Part shown: positions 30,825 through 40,209 of the stretch, piece after piece
Layout: every line of letters starts with the position of its first letter
Numbering within the stretch: the stretch's first letter is position 1
Translations under genes and position numbers: made by a program
Source: Clostridia bacterium
GTDB taxonomy: Bacteria; Bacillota; Clostridia; Christensenellales; Aristaeellaceae
Assembly: GCA_017412715.1 (NCBI GenBank)
Contig: JAFPWU010000029.1
Location: forward strand, 16,229 to 80,228
DNA length: 64,000 bases
Reading direction: 5' to 3'
The notes under the pieces: generated by a model
The model's database searches: none
The model's input: the letters and a program-made list of their open reading frames with translations, nothing else
What the model was told of the DNA's origin: nothing

Positions 30825-30858
30825 GCCCCGGGGGCAGGGTCTCCCGGGGCGCTTTTTT
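30825..30858 (+). terminator. Terminator of the Opp-2 operon
   Basis: Stem GCCCCGGG / CCCGGGGC with a 10-base loop, then GC and T6. Confidence 0.85.
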
Positions 30859-30866
30859 CTATTTTG

Positions 30867-32018
30867 TTACGGGGAGGAAGTGGCGTCAAAAAGCATCCGC
30901 AGCAGCTGCCAGGAAACGGAAACCGCCGTTTCGCCTGGAGCGATGAGAGCGGTCTGAGGGATGGAAACGGACGGCATTCCTGTGCGGACATCGATCCAGG
31001 CATGGCGAAGGGTTTCGCCCACAGTGTAGGCGCCATAGCCCTGGTCCCATTTTTCCGAGGCGGAAAAGCGAACTGCGGAGGCGGGGGCCGGAGCGGAAAG
31101 CGCATGCTCCGGATGAGAATCGTCCGGAATGACGGATAGGGTTTCGCCCGGGCGAAGGCAGCGGGTGAGACCGGAGCGGCTGTAAAGGACGCCCTGGTCA
31201 AAGCCTGCGGCCAGAAGGTCCTCCGCGACGAGATCTATGAGGTACGCATCGTGGAGAAGACCAAGGTCCAGCACCGGGGCGGAGAGCTCCAGGGAGGCCA
31301 TGAGATCCTTCAGCTCCCGGGAGACCTGCAGGCAGGCCGTCATCTGAGAAGCGGCGGCTGACGAAGAAGCCCCATGAGAAGATGACGCGGGAAGACCTGA
31401 GGAGGAATCGTCGGGCTGAGGGAGGACTGAAGCGCCGGAGGAGGCGAAATCGGAGCGGGACAGCGTGAGGGATGCCGTTCCCGCTGCCTGAAGGGCTTCG
31501 GTGATGGCGCGGAGACGATCCGCTTCCTCCGGATTGTTCAGCGGATCAAAGGGCTCCGGATCCTCCAGATAAAGCAGGGTGCGCCACTCCCGCAGGAGGG
31601 GGCCGGCCAGAAAGGAATAGCCGATGTTCGCAGAGGTTTTTTCCCGGGCGTTCGACAGAACCTCAGCCAGGCGGTCTGAGATGGGCAGGACTTCGCCTGG
31701 GGCGGCGTTCAGGGAGGCGAGGTTGATGATGCCATCGTAGGTCTGATCCGGGTCCAGAAGACGGAAATTGGCATACAGAGAGTCGGAATAGACGCGGCTG
31801 ACCCGCTCCGTCAGATCCCGGATTTCGGCGGAAGAGCCTTCAGCCCAGTATCGCAGGGTCAGTCCGGAACGGAAGAGAATGTCGCCGTAGGCGTCATCGG
31901 TCTCGATGGTCTGATAGCCGCTTTCCCTATGGCCAAGCTGGATGATGCCCCATGTGAAGGAGAATACAGCCAGGAGGACGAAGCAGAGGAAAAGAATCAG
32001 GCGGAAAGGTTTTTTCAT
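30867..32018 (-). CDS. Degenerate ApbE-like (FAD:protein FMN transferase fold) membrane-anchored protein
   Basis: A 383-residue protein with an N-terminal membrane anchor (about residues 5-27) and an outside domain. The order of segments follows ApbE: a motif about YGDILF (44-49), DPDQTYDGIINLASLNAAPGE-like region (89-108), a NIGYSFLAGPLLREW segment (131-145), and VLDLGLLHDAYLIDLVAEDL (249-268). In true ApbE proteins the last motif reads LDLGGIAKGYAVD; here the GGxAKG core is GLLHDA, so the FMN transferase activity is probably lost. A serine-rich low-complexity stretch covers about 190-225. The start at 32018 has AGGAGG five bases upstream. It lies between the ends of Opp-2 and Opp-3 and downstream of Opp-3 on the same strand. 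The family assignment is my motif reading, not a search result. Confidence 0.6.
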   Translation of the reverse strand: MKKPFRLILFLCFVLLAVFSFTWGIIQLGHRESGYQTIETDDAYGDILFRSGLTLRYWAEGSSAEIRDLTERVSRVYSDSLYANFRLLDPDQTYDGIINLASLNAAPGEVLPISDRLAEVLSNAREKTSANIGYSFLAGPLLREWRTLLYLEDPEPFDPLNNPEEADRLRAITEALQAAGTASLTLSRSDFASSGASVLPQPDDSSSGLPASSSHGASSSAAASQMTACLQVSRELKDLMASLELSAPVLDLGLLHDAYLIDLVAEDLLAAGFDQGVLYSRSGLTRCLRPGETLSVIPDDSHPEHALSAPAPASAVRFSASEKWDQGYGAYTVGETLRHAWIDVRTGMPSVSIPQTALIAPGETAVSVSWQLLRMLFDATSSP

Positions 32019-32046
32019 GAAGGCCTCCTGAAATTGGAACACCTGT

Positions 32047-32080
32047 AAAAAAGCCGGGGGCATGATTAGCGCCCCCAGGC
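32047..32080 (-). terminator. Terminator of the Opp-3 operon
   Basis: On the minus strand a GCC + GGGGGC / GCCCCC + GGC stem with a one-base bulge and a nine-base loop is followed by T6 (A6 at 32047-32052 on the plus strand). It lies between the Opp-3 OppF gene and the ApbE-like gene. Confidence 0.8.
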
Positions 32081-32098
32081 CTCTTCAGGAAAACATGT

Positions 32099-33052
32099 TT
32101 ATGAAAGTGTGCTGCCGAAGCGTTTCTTTCTGGCCGCTTCGATTTCGTCCGGGGTGCCGTAAAGCATATGGCCGTTGCCGAGATCCGTCAGCTGCGGATT
32201 CGCGTCGGGACCATATTCTTCGGGCGTGTAGACAAAGAGCTTCTTTTTCTTTTCCAGTATCGGATCAGGGATCGGAATGGCGCTCATGAGGGAACGTGTA
32301 TAGGGATGAAGGGGATAGCGGAAGAGCTCCTCTGTCTCCGCAACTTCCATGATTTTGCCCTTGTAGATCACCACGATACGGTCCGAAATGAAACGGACGA
32401 TCGAGAGATCATGGGCGATGAAGAGGTAGGTGAGGCCCCGCTCCTTCTGGAATTTCTTCAGCAGATTCAGCACCTGAGCCCGGATGGATACATCCAGGGC
32501 GGAAATGGGCTCATCCGCCACGATCAGTTCCGGCTCCATGACGATGGAGCGGGCCAGGCCCACACGCTGACGCTGCCCACCGGAGAACTCATGGGGATAA
32601 CGGGTCAGATGCTCCGGCAGGAGGCCTACATCGTTGATGGCCTGCTCGACCTTGCGCATGCGGTCCCGGTCATTCTCAAAGAGATGGAAGTTATACAGTC
32701 CTTCGGAGATGATGTATTCGATGGTGGCACGCTCATTCAGAGAGGCGGCGGGGTCCTGGAAGACCATCTGGATCTTGCGGATGACCTCCCGGTCCTTCTT
32801 GCGGGAAAGCCTGCCGGATATCTTCTCGCCCTTGAAATAGATGGCCCCGTTGGAACAGGGATTGATGCGGACGATCGCCCGGCCGATGGTGGTCTTGCCG
32901 GAGCCGGATTCGCCTACCAAGGACAGGGTCTCTCCCTTATAAATTTCAAAGCTGACATCGCTGACCGCCTTGAAGCTTTTTTTGCCCTGCTTGAAGACCA
33001 CATCCAGATTCTGGACGGAAAGCAGAACTTCGCGATTATCCTGTTGATTCAT
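32099..33052 (-). CDS. Opp-3 ATPase (OppF type)
   Basis: A 317-residue OppF-type ATPase: Walker [29 protein letters not shown], signature [15 protein letters not shown], Walker [16 protein letters not shown] and [12 protein letters not shown]. It is strikingly similar to the second half of the fused Opp-2 ATPase (for example [27 protein letters not shown]), so the two systems share ancestry. Like that half, it lacks the C-terminal cysteine tail; the end reads [20 protein letters not shown]. It starts just after the OppD gene (GGAG upstream) and ends the operon. Confidence 0.92.
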   Translation of the reverse strand: MNQQDNREVLLSVQNLDVVFKQGKKSFKAVSDVSFEIYKGETLSLVGESGSGKTTIGRAIVRINPCSNGAIYFKGEKISGRLSRKKDREVIRKIQMVFQDPAASLNERATIEYIISEGLYNFHLFENDRDRMRKVEQAINDVGLLPEHLTRYPHEFSGGQRQRVGLARSIVMEPELIVADEPISALDVSIRAQVLNLLKKFQKERGLTYLFIAHDLSIVRFISDRIVVIYKGKIMEVAETEELFRYPLHPYTRSLMSAIPIPDPILEKKKKLFVYTPEEYGPDANPQLTDLGNGHMLYGTPDEIEAARKKRFGSTLS

Positions 33053-33057
33053 GCGGC

Positions 33058-34869
33058 TTAAACTCCTTCGTCAGTGTCGGGATCTCCGTAGATCCGGACC
33101 ATCTTTTCATGCAGATTCTGGATATTGGCAGGGGCTTCCGTCTTCGGCGCCCGGGGATCCAGGAGCCAGGTCTTGGCATAATGGGTTTCACTGACCTGGA
33201 ATATCGGCGGTTCCTCCTCCAGATCGATGGCCATGGCGTACTGATTGCGGGGGGCAAAAGCGTCGCCGGTGATCTTATTATACAGGGAAGGCGGCGTGCC
33301 GGGGATGGAGAACAGATCCGAGCCCTTCTCCGTCAGCTGAGGCAGGGAGGAAAGCAGGGCCCAGGTATAGGGATGCTTCGGATCATAGAAGATGTCCTCC
33401 ACAGTGCCCAGCTCTACCACCTGGCCGGCATAGAGCACGGCCACACGCTCCGCCACGTTGGCCACGACGCCCAGGTCATGGGTGATGTAGACGGTGGTAA
33501 AGCCCAGAGACTGCTGCAGATCCTTGATGAGCTGGAGAATCTGAGCCTGGATGGTTACGTCCAGGGCCGTGGTGGGCTCGTCGCAGATGAGGATCTTCGG
33601 CTGGCAGGAAAGGGCGATGGCGATGACGATGCGCTGACGCATACCGCCGGAATACTGGAAGGGATAATCGTCAAAGCGCTTTTCCGGATTGGGGATGCCG
33701 ACCTTGGACATAATATCCAGGGTGCGCTCCCGTGCCTCGGACTGGGAGCACTTCTGATGCTTGAGGATGACCGTCATGATCTGCTTGCCGATCGGGATGA
33801 CCGGGTTCAGGCTGGTCATGGGATCCTGGAAGACGGTGGCGATGCGGCAGCCTCGGATCTGCTGCCAGTCCTTGGTGTAGTTTACATGGGCACAGTCGAT
33901 GATGGCATAGCCGACGACTTCGTTTTCAGCCTCATTGAGCTCCCAATACTGGACGTAAAAGCAACAGGTCTGATATATCCGGTTCAGGACGCCGATATCT
34001 CGCAGATCCTCGCCGGCGGTCATGGCATCGCGGAATGCCTTTTTCAGAATCCGCAGGAAGCGGATCTGATCCCTCATCGGATAGCGACCGATGGACAGGA
34101 GCACCTCATAGGCCAGGATTTTGTTCCGTTCAAGGATGGCATCACTGACCCCGTTCGGATTGCCGGGATTCTCGGGGGTTTCGATTTTCTTCTGGCGGAG
34201 GGCCTTCAGCGCCTCCAGGCGCTCGTGAAACCTGACGGCTTCCTGGCTGCCCTGCCAGGAGGCGGAGCGGGTGCGGAGGATCTCCTCTTTTTTTGCATTC
34301 AGCTCCTTCTCCCGGGCGGAGAGTTCTTCCAGCTTCTTCTGGCAGGAGGCAATCTCCTTCTGGTCCTCCGCACTGTGGCGGTCCAGGGTCTGGAGATAGT
34401 TATTCAGATCCACGATGCCGTCTCGGACTTCCTTCAGATCCGCCGCGTAACGGTTTTCCTCTTCCTCGGTGAGTCCCTGGTGATGGCGGATGTCCGACTC
34501 GAGAGCCAGAATCTGCATCTGTTCGGCAGAGCCGCGCTCCAGGGGAGAGAGACCGTTGAGCATCTTCAGTGCCCAGGCCCAGGTGCGGCGATTGCGGGAC
34601 GTGAGCTTGACGCGGGTATCGCTGAGCGCGTCATCGGAGAAGATGATGCTGCCCTCCGGAATGAAACCGTTGGTCTCCAGCATGCCTGCAAAGGTTTTGG
34701 TCAGAACGGACTTGCCCGAACCGGACTCGCCGACGATGGCGAGGGACTCGTGCTCGTAAATATCCAGGGAGACATTCCGGATAGCCGTCAGAATACGGCC
34801 CCGGACGTTGAACTTGACGGTGACGTCCTTCAGGGAAAGGAGGACTTTTTTGGTTTCGTTGTTTGCCAT
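33058..34869 (-). CDS. Opp-3 ATPase (OppD type) with a 250-residue insertion
   Basis: A 603-residue OppD-type ATPase, almost twice the usual 330. Walker A GESGSGKS is at 47-54, but the Q-loop [16 protein letters not shown] comes only at about 346, where normal proteins have it near residue 100. The extra block (about 81-334) is charged and mostly helical, with a likely coiled coil around 140-230 ([19 protein letters not shown]), then [19 protein letters not shown]. After it the ATPase is complete: signature [30 protein letters not shown] and [13 protein letters not shown]. The tail is [15 protein letters not shown]...YAKTWL, with no cysteines. ATG at 34869 is preferred over an upstream GTG at 34887, since AAAGGAGG precedes the ATG. 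Confidence 0.88.
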   Translation of the reverse strand: MANNETKKVLLSLKDVTVKFNVRGRILTAIRNVSLDIYEHESLAIVGESGSGKSVLTKTFAGMLETNGFIPEGSIIFSDDALSDTRVKLTSRNRRTWAWALKMLNGLSPLERGSAEQMQILALESDIRHHQGLTEEEENRYAADLKEVRDGIVDLNNYLQTLDRHSAEDQKEIASCQKKLEELSAREKELNAKKEEILRTRSASWQGSQEAVRFHERLEALKALRQKKIETPENPGNPNGVSDAILERNKILAYEVLLSIGRYPMRDQIRFLRILKKAFRDAMTAGEDLRDIGVLNRIYQTCCFYVQYWELNEAENEVVGYAIIDCAHVNYTKDWQQIRGCRIATVFQDPMTSLNPVIPIGKQIMTVILKHQKCSQSEARERTLDIMSKVGIPNPEKRFDDYPFQYSGGMRQRIVIAIALSCQPKILICDEPTTALDVTIQAQILQLIKDLQQSLGFTTVYITHDLGVVANVAERVAVLYAGQVVELGTVEDIFYDPKHPYTWALLSSLPQLTEKGSDLFSIPGTPPSLYNKITGDAFAPRNQYAMAIDLEEEPPIFQVSETHYAKTWLLDPRAPKTEAPANIQNLHEKMVRIYGDPDTDEGV

Positions 34870-34883
34870 TAGGGTGCCTCCTT

Positions 34884-35825
34884 TCACATATGCGTTCTGG
34901 GATCGCTGGCATCCGCCAGGTTCTGGCCCAGAACGTAGAGAATAATCGTGATGGCTGCGGCAATGATAACCGGCGGCCAGAACTCCCAGGGGTAGGTGAG
35001 GAAAGCGGACTGAGCCTCCTGAATCATGCGGCCCAGGGAGGGCACGTTGGCTGAGAGACCGATGCCGATATAGGACAGGAAGACTTCCATGCTGATGTAG
35101 CTGGGGAGCTCGGTGGCCAGCAGGGTCACGATGACGCTGGTGAGGAAAGGAAGGATATTCTTCGAAATCATGCGGGGAATGGGCGTGCCCAGACAGCGGG
35201 AAGCCAGGGAGTATTCCCGGTCCCGGATGATCAGCACCTGGGTGCGGAAGAAATAGGCGATGCCCAGCCAGCCGGTAACCGTAAGGGCAAAAACAAAGGA
35301 CCAGAAGCCGGATCCGATGATATATACCAGAACGGAAATCAGCAGGATATAGGGCACGTTTGCGATGATGTTATAGATGACCAGCATGACCTGATCAAAA
35401 CGCTTGCTGTAGCCCCAGACGGCGCCGAGAATAATGCCGATGGTCATATTGATGGCCGCGCAGATGACAGCCAGAATCAGACTGGTGCGGGCGGAAGCCC
35501 AGATTCCGGCAAAGATGCTGTTGCCCTGGCCGCCGGAGCCCAGAAGCCATTTGAAGGAGAAGCCGCCGAAATAGGACATGGCCGCGGCCGGATTCAGATT
35601 GTAGGTCTTGGCGTCAGTCACGTTCTCATAGGGAGCGTAGGGAATCAGGGCCGGGATGATGAAGCTGCAGGCGATGAGAAGCACAAAGAAAACGATCAGG
35701 AAAATGTTGACCTTCTTGCGGAAAAAGACCCGGAAAACGCTTGCCCAGTAGGAATACCGGGGAGCGGTGATCTTCTCCGCCTGGATGGTGTTGATATCAA
35801 TAAAGCGGAAGGAATCATTGCTCAT
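34884..35825 (-). CDS. Opp-3 permease (OppC type)
   Basis: A 313-residue OppC-type permease of normal length with six helices: the pre-TM1 arm APRYSYWASVFRVFFRKK, TM1 around 35-57, a short outside segment ending in FKWLLGSGGQGNSIFAGIW, the contact loop RDREYSLASRCLGTPIPR, and the end ADASDPRTHM. It is the unexpanded partner; in this system the extra outside domain is in OppB. The ATG overlaps the OppB stop (ATGA), and the OppD start follows 14 bases after its own stop. Confidence 0.92.
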   Translation of the reverse strand: MSNDSFRFIDINTIQAEKITAPRYSYWASVFRVFFRKKVNIFLIVFFVLLIACSFIIPALIPYAPYENVTDAKTYNLNPAAAMSYFGGFSFKWLLGSGGQGNSIFAGIWASARTSLILAVICAAINMTIGIILGAVWGYSKRFDQVMLVIYNIIANVPYILLISVLVYIIGSGFWSFVFALTVTGWLGIAYFFRTQVLIIRDREYSLASRCLGTPIPRMISKNILPFLTSVIVTLLATELPSYISMEVFLSYIGIGLSANVPSLGRMIQEAQSAFLTYPWEFWPPVIIAAAITIILYVLGQNLADASDPRTHM

Positions 35826-37408
35826 CAGCGTCCACCTCCTTTGCTGGATGTCAGCGAGATGCGGGGGTCATACTTGGACAGCAGCACATCGCCCAGAATG
35901 ATTGAAATAATGGAGAGGGTTGTGTAGAACACGGTACAGGCCACGATGATGCCGTTATCATGGCTGTTCAGGGCGCGGGTCAGCAGGTTGCCGACGCCGG
36001 GCACGGCATAAACGCTCTCGGTGATGATGGCGCCGGTGAGGCAGCCAAGGATGTTGGCGGGAATCCCGTGAACCAGATAAATCATGGCGTTGGGGGAAAT
36101 ATGCTTGCGATAGATCTCCCGTTCGCTCAGTCCCTCAGCCCTGGCGAATTTGACATAATCGCTGTTCATCTGGTCAATCATATAGCGGCGCATCCACTTC
36201 ATGAGGCTGCCGATGGAGGGCAGGGACAGGGAAATGGTGGGCAGCACGTAGGCCAGCACCCTTACCTGGGCGTTGGCAAACTTATAGGGCAGGTTGAAGA
36301 GGGATGTACCGATGGTGGCAAAGAGGAAGATATAGGCCAGGGAGGGCACGGCCATGATGAAAATGATGTAGCCGTTGCCGATCTTGTCCAGCCAGCCGTC
36401 CTTATACCGCGCCATGGCGATGCCCAGAGGCAGGCCGAGGAGGTAGGCGATGATCGTGGCGATGAGGCCGATGACGAAGGAGTTCTCCAGCATGGAGAGG
36501 CCGCCGTACTGATAGCTGTAGGAGGTGTACTGGTCAGGAAACTGCTTCATTTCCGTGGCAGTGCGGGGATTGTAATTATATGTCAGGGAGTGGAAGTCGA
36601 TGGCCGTGTCAATGTATTCATCCGTGCCAAGCATGGCGGGATACTGACTGCGGCTTTTCACCTGATCCCCGACGGGGCGGGTGATGACCTCAGTTATTTC
36701 CTGCCCGCGGTAGCGGGTATAGGAGGTGCCCAGATTCAGATGAAGAAAATTCTGGTGAATGAAGGGAAACCTGCCGTTAAAATACAGAAGATATTTATGG
36801 GTGGTGCCTGAACCCGTGACGGCGAAAAGCCCGCTGTAAGGGTCATGCTCCACACGGATATAACGGTCCGTCAGCGCGGGATCGGTGACGTCCCCGGTGG
36901 TTTCGATGGTAAAGAGATGGGATACATAATCCCACAGGCGGGCGAAAACGCTGCGCTCCCGAACAGCCAGCAGGTAGGCGTTTCCGCCGGTTTTCACCTT
37001 GCCGGACTTGGAGCGGGCGGGGGCAATATAGGTCTGTTTGAAGCCCTTCGCCTCGTTTTCGGCGATATATTCCTGAACGGAAGCGTTCTCCAGGTAGGTA
37101 TTCTCATTCTGGATAGCTTCCTTGTCGGCTTTGAAGTCCTCGTTTTTCGTGTATTCGCTGCCATACAGGGGCTCGTATTTATTCTTCAGAAAGGCGGAAT
37201 AATCCGTAAAATCCAGATATCCGTACTTTGAATACATGGTATATTCGTATACCAGCCGGTCATTGTTGCTCTTTTTATTCCATGTATCATCCATCTGGAA
37301 AATCACGTTGCGGTTGATCAGGGTGTAAACCAGCAGCATGACCGTGGCGATGACCACGAGGAGGGAAAAGATGGAGAACAGGATCCGCTTTCCCATGTAT
37401 CTTTTCAT
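35825..37408 (-). CDS. Opp-3 permease (OppB type) with very large extracytoplasmic domain
   Basis: A 527-residue OppB-type permease, over 200 longer than normal. TM1 spans about 8-30. An extra region (about 31-218) rich in Tyr, Asn and charged residues follows, then the canonical segment NLGTSYTRYRGQEITEVI (225-242), a second smaller insertion (about 250-303, with YNYNPRTATEMKQF) and TM2 from about 308. The rest is typical: SLMKWMRRYMIDQMNSDYV, contact loop FARAEGLSEREIYRKH, and ESVYAVPGVGNLLTRAL. By OppB topology both insertions are outside. It follows the binding protein gene across a 140-base gap with a stable hairpin. Confidence 0.88.
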   Translation of the reverse strand: MKRYMGKRILFSIFSLLVVIATVMLLVYTLINRNVIFQMDDTWNKKSNNDRLVYEYTMYSKYGYLDFTDYSAFLKNKYEPLYGSEYTKNEDFKADKEAIQNENTYLENASVQEYIAENEAKGFKQTYIAPARSKSGKVKTGGNAYLLAVRERSVFARLWDYVSHLFTIETTGDVTDPALTDRYIRVEHDPYSGLFAVTGSGTTHKYLLYFNGRFPFIHQNFLHLNLGTSYTRYRGQEITEVITRPVGDQVKSRSQYPAMLGTDEYIDTAIDFHSLTYNYNPRTATEMKQFPDQYTSYSYQYGGLSMLENSFVIGLIATIIAYLLGLPLGIAMARYKDGWLDKIGNGYIIFIMAVPSLAYIFLFATIGTSLFNLPYKFANAQVRVLAYVLPTISLSLPSIGSLMKWMRRYMIDQMNSDYVKFARAEGLSEREIYRKHISPNAMIYLVHGIPANILGCLTGAIITESVYAVPGVGNLLTRALNSHDNGIIVACTVFYTTLSIISIILGDVLLSKYDPRISLTSSKGGGR

Positions 37409-37501
37409 GAATGCACCAACTTACTCACTTATTTGGGGCCGGCCGCGACCGCGGATCGGGCGGCGGGCGGGGGGAGAAACCGCTTTGTCGTAAACTGGAA
37501 C

Positions 37502-37531
37502 GCGGGGAAGCGGCGCAGGCCGCTTCCCCGC
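37502..37531 (-). terminator. Hairpin between the Opp-3 binding protein and permease genes
   Basis: A perfect 12-base stem GCGGGGAAGCGG / CCGCTTCCCCGC with a six-base loop. On the minus strand it is followed by GTTCCAGTTT rather than a T run, so it may protect the upstream mRNA from decay or only slow the polymerase. It sits at the same place as hairpins in Opp-2 and Opp-4. Confidence 0.6.
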
Positions 37532-37548
37532 TGAGATTCCATGGGAAA

Positions 37549-39609
37549 TCAATACAGGCCGATGACCTTGGTCATGTAACCGGCACCGCCGCCCAGGAAG
37601 GTGTTCAGATAGGTGTTGGGATCGCCGTAGTCGGGGCCCCAGCCGGAACCGTAGAACATATCGAAGTTGCCGGCCTCGCCGTTGGAGGCACGATAGCCGC
37701 AGGCGTAGAAGTCCTCAGAAGTGGTGGCCTCCAGGAGGTTCACAACCACGTTCTCAGTGCCCAGGGTGGACTCGATAACCTGCTTGTAGGCCTGCGCCTG
37801 AGCAGTATTGCCCGCGGAAGCGCCGTAGTACACAACGTCGATATAGATGGGGAAGGAAACGGTGTCGCCCAGCTCTTCCTTGGCAGCAGCCAGGTATTCC
37901 TTCGCCGCGTCGGGATTGTACCAGCCGTCGACGGCATCAGCCACATTGACCTTGGCGCCCATCTGGTCCAGATAGAACTGCACGATTTCACCGTACATGG
38001 TGCCGGCCTTGAATTCGTTGCCGTCGGCATCGGCGGCGTCAGCGGACAGCTGCACGAATTCGGGGTGGGTGTACATGTTGCGCAGGTTGGCCAGCTTCAG
38101 GTCTTCGCCGCGGGAGGTGGCGTTGACGGTGCCCTTGTCAAAGGCATGCTGCAGGGCCTTGCGGAAGTTCTTGTTCCACAGAGCGACCTGGGTGTCAATC
38201 TTCTGCTGCTCGGTCTTCGGGGAAGCCACAGCGCCGCTGGCCAGCGCGAAGGTGCCGCGGTTCATGTTCAGGCCGCCGAAGTAGGAGGTGGAGGTGGTGT
38301 CGGTCACGTAGGCATACTTGTCGAAGTTGCCGTCTTCCTTGGCCAGGGCCAGGAGGCCGGTGGCTTCGGTCAGGGCGACAGCCGCGTAGGTGCCCGCGAC
38401 GGTGTCATTGTAGGTCTGGGTCATGTTCTCACCGGCATCATAGATCCAGGTGATGCTGTTCATGTTGATCTTGTCGGCATCATAGTAATTCGGGTTCTTG
38501 ACGCAGACGATCTCGGAATCAGTGACCAGCTTCTGGAGCAGGTAGGGTCCGCAGTAAACCTGGGACGCCACATCGGTGTTCATGCCGTAGGTGTAGGTGC
38601 TGGTGTCGGCGGAAGCAGCGGTGAACTCCTCAGAGCCGTACACGCCGCCATGGCTCAGATACCAGTCTTCGCAGATCGGCAGGAAGCAGCTGTAGGTCAG
38701 CATGGTCAGGAAATAGGAAGTGGGCTTCTCCAGGGTGACGACCAGGGTGTGGTCATCGGCCGCTTCGTAGCCGACATCTTCCCAGGCACCGCCGTTCAGA
38801 TACTCGCTGGCGCCCTTGACAACGCCTTCAACCAGCCATTCCAGACCAGCCTTGGTATCCAGCATGTGACGGAAACCGGCAACAAAGTCCTTCGCGGTCA
38901 CGGGAGCGTACTCGGCGCCCTCAGAGGTGTACCACTTGGCATCCTCGCGGATGTGGAAGGTGTAGGTTACGCCGTCTTCGCTGATATCCCAGGAAGTGGC
39001 CAGCTTGGGCTCCATCTGGCCCAGGTTGTTGTACTGCACGAGACCGTCCACGGTCTGCACGGTGATCTCGGTATCGCTCTGGGAGGAGGTGTTCAGCCAG
39101 TCCAGAGTGACGGGAGCGGTGGAGAAGGTGGTCTTATAATCAGTAGCCAGAGTGTAGCCCAGATCGGTCAGGAACTTGGCCGGATCATAAACTTCCTCGC
39201 CGGCAACGCCCTTTTCCCAGGCGGCCTTCATGGCTTCACGGTCTTCCTTCTTGATGAACTCGGTGGCGGCAACCATGGTGCCCCAGCGGTCGTCATCGTT
39301 CCCCCAGTTGACATAGGGGATCGTGCGGTAGCCGATGCGGGAAATCTGATAGGCACCGCCCTGGGTCGTGTTGGGGATCATGACGGCGCTGTCCAGCAGG
39401 TAGGCTTCGGCCTTCGCCTCGAGGATGAAGCGCTCATCAATGGACGTAGCCGCTTCGGCTTCGTTCATCAGGGCTTCGAAATCGCCCAGAACCTCTTCGT
39501 AGATCTCATCGTCGTCGCCCCGCTCATAGACGACATCCTCAGCGGACGCGCCCACGACGGTCAGCAGCATCGAGAGAGCCAGCAACAGTGACAGGAACTT
39601 CTTGGTCAT
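37549..39609 (-). CDS. Opp-3 peptide-binding protein, apparent circular permutant (SBP_bac_5)
   Basis: A 686-residue family 5 binding protein with its segments in rotated order. After a signal peptide (MTKKFLSLLLALSMLLTVVGASA, no lipobox Cys) comes a block (about 25-150) that in normal relatives ends the protein: EAKAEAYLLDSAVMIP, then TTQGGAYQISRIGYRTIPYV and NWGNDDDRWG. Compare the end of the Opp-2 protein: FAKAEACFLDHCLTIP, then YRYVDWETNADG. The usual N-terminal part then starts near residue 157 (TVDGLVQYNNLGQMEP, YTFHIREDAKWYTSEGAEY), and the chain stops shortly after YGSGWGPDYGDPNTYLNTFL, about 100 residues earlier than normal. The start at 39609 has AAAGGAG upstream. First gene of Opp-3. 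Confidence 0.88.
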   Translation of the reverse strand: MTKKFLSLLLALSMLLTVVGASAEDVVYERGDDDEIYEEVLGDFEALMNEAEAATSIDERFILEAKAEAYLLDSAVMIPNTTQGGAYQISRIGYRTIPYVNWGNDDDRWGTMVAATEFIKKEDREAMKAAWEKGVAGEEVYDPAKFLTDLGYTLATDYKTTFSTAPVTLDWLNTSSQSDTEITVQTVDGLVQYNNLGQMEPKLATSWDISEDGVTYTFHIREDAKWYTSEGAEYAPVTAKDFVAGFRHMLDTKAGLEWLVEGVVKGASEYLNGGAWEDVGYEAADDHTLVVTLEKPTSYFLTMLTYSCFLPICEDWYLSHGGVYGSEEFTAASADTSTYTYGMNTDVASQVYCGPYLLQKLVTDSEIVCVKNPNYYDADKINMNSITWIYDAGENMTQTYNDTVAGTYAAVALTEATGLLALAKEDGNFDKYAYVTDTTSTSYFGGLNMNRGTFALASGAVASPKTEQQKIDTQVALWNKNFRKALQHAFDKGTVNATSRGEDLKLANLRNMYTHPEFVQLSADAADADGNEFKAGTMYGEIVQFYLDQMGAKVNVADAVDGWYNPDAAKEYLAAAKEELGDTVSFPIYIDVVYYGASAGNTAQAQAYKQVIESTLGTENVVVNLLEATTSEDFYACGYRASNGEAGNFDMFYGSGWGPDYGDPNTYLNTFLGGGAGYMTKVIGLY

Positions 39610-39742
39610 TTTTGCAGTCTCCTTTGCAAAATAATTTATTATGCGGGAAGATTCCCGTATAACACAAAAAAAATAAATTCCACTGACAGAACAATTCTTC
39701 AGGAATGGCACCGGAAGGAATCCTGTTGCGAATATAGCTAGT

Positions 39743-39771
39743 ATTTTAGCACAGAAGGAATGGAGTTGCAA
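39743..39771 (-). promoter_or_regulatory. Promoter of the Opp-3 operon
   Basis: On the minus strand TTGCAA (39771-39766), 17-base spacer, TAAAAT (39748-39743), giving a leader of about 125 bases before the ATG at 39609. Confidence 0.65.
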
Positions 39772-40096
39772 ATCAGACTTTGGTCCATTGCACCATTAAT
39801 TTTACGGACGGACAGACAAAAGAGCTGAAAAAGTTAAATGGAATCTCAAGGCATTCACGGCGTTTCGCCGGACCGAAGGGAATCGGAAGTCTGCGGCAGG
39901 ACCGGGAAGCGGCGGCTAACGGCCCAATTGTATTTTTTATGTTTTTTGGGGACCCCCGGCTCCTGACGAAGGAATCCCCAGCATGATAGAAAACGAAGAT
40001 TTTCAGCGAATCTCCATGGAAATGAGGGACTGAATCCTCTTATATGAAAGCTTTTCTTCGGGCTGCCTCGGGAGAATCTCAGGAAATGATTAATGA
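39772..40096. other. Divergent intergenic region between Opp-3 and Opp-4
   Basis: The 600-base space between the two binding protein genes holds the promoters listed on either side. The centre contains short GC hairpins (for example CGGCG-TTT-CGCCG near 39860) but no frame with a ribosome site or recognisable protein. No known riboswitch or RNA was recognised. Confidence 0.4.
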
Positions 40097-40125
40097 TTGA
40101 AAAAGAATTCCAATTATGATAAAGT
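40097..40125 (+). promoter_or_regulatory. Promoter of the Opp-4 operon
   Basis: TTGAAA (40097-40102), 17-base spacer, TAAAGT (40120-40125), with an AT-rich surround. The leader to the ATG at 40210 is about 78 bases. Confidence 0.6.
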
Positions 40126-40209
40126 TTATTAGTGCGTTCAAACACATTGAGGGATATTCCTTTCAATGTGCGAAGAAATGGCAAATATTTTTTACAGGAG
40201 GAGAATCCC

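Noticed and set aside
34870..34887. GTG at 34887 as the start of the Opp-3 OppD
   Set aside because: The first codons contain the ribosome site AAAGGAGG that serves the ATG at 34869.
39772..40096. A riboswitch or small RNA in the Opp-3/Opp-4 intergenic space
   Set aside because: Only short unrelated hairpins were seen; no known conserved core could be matched by eye.
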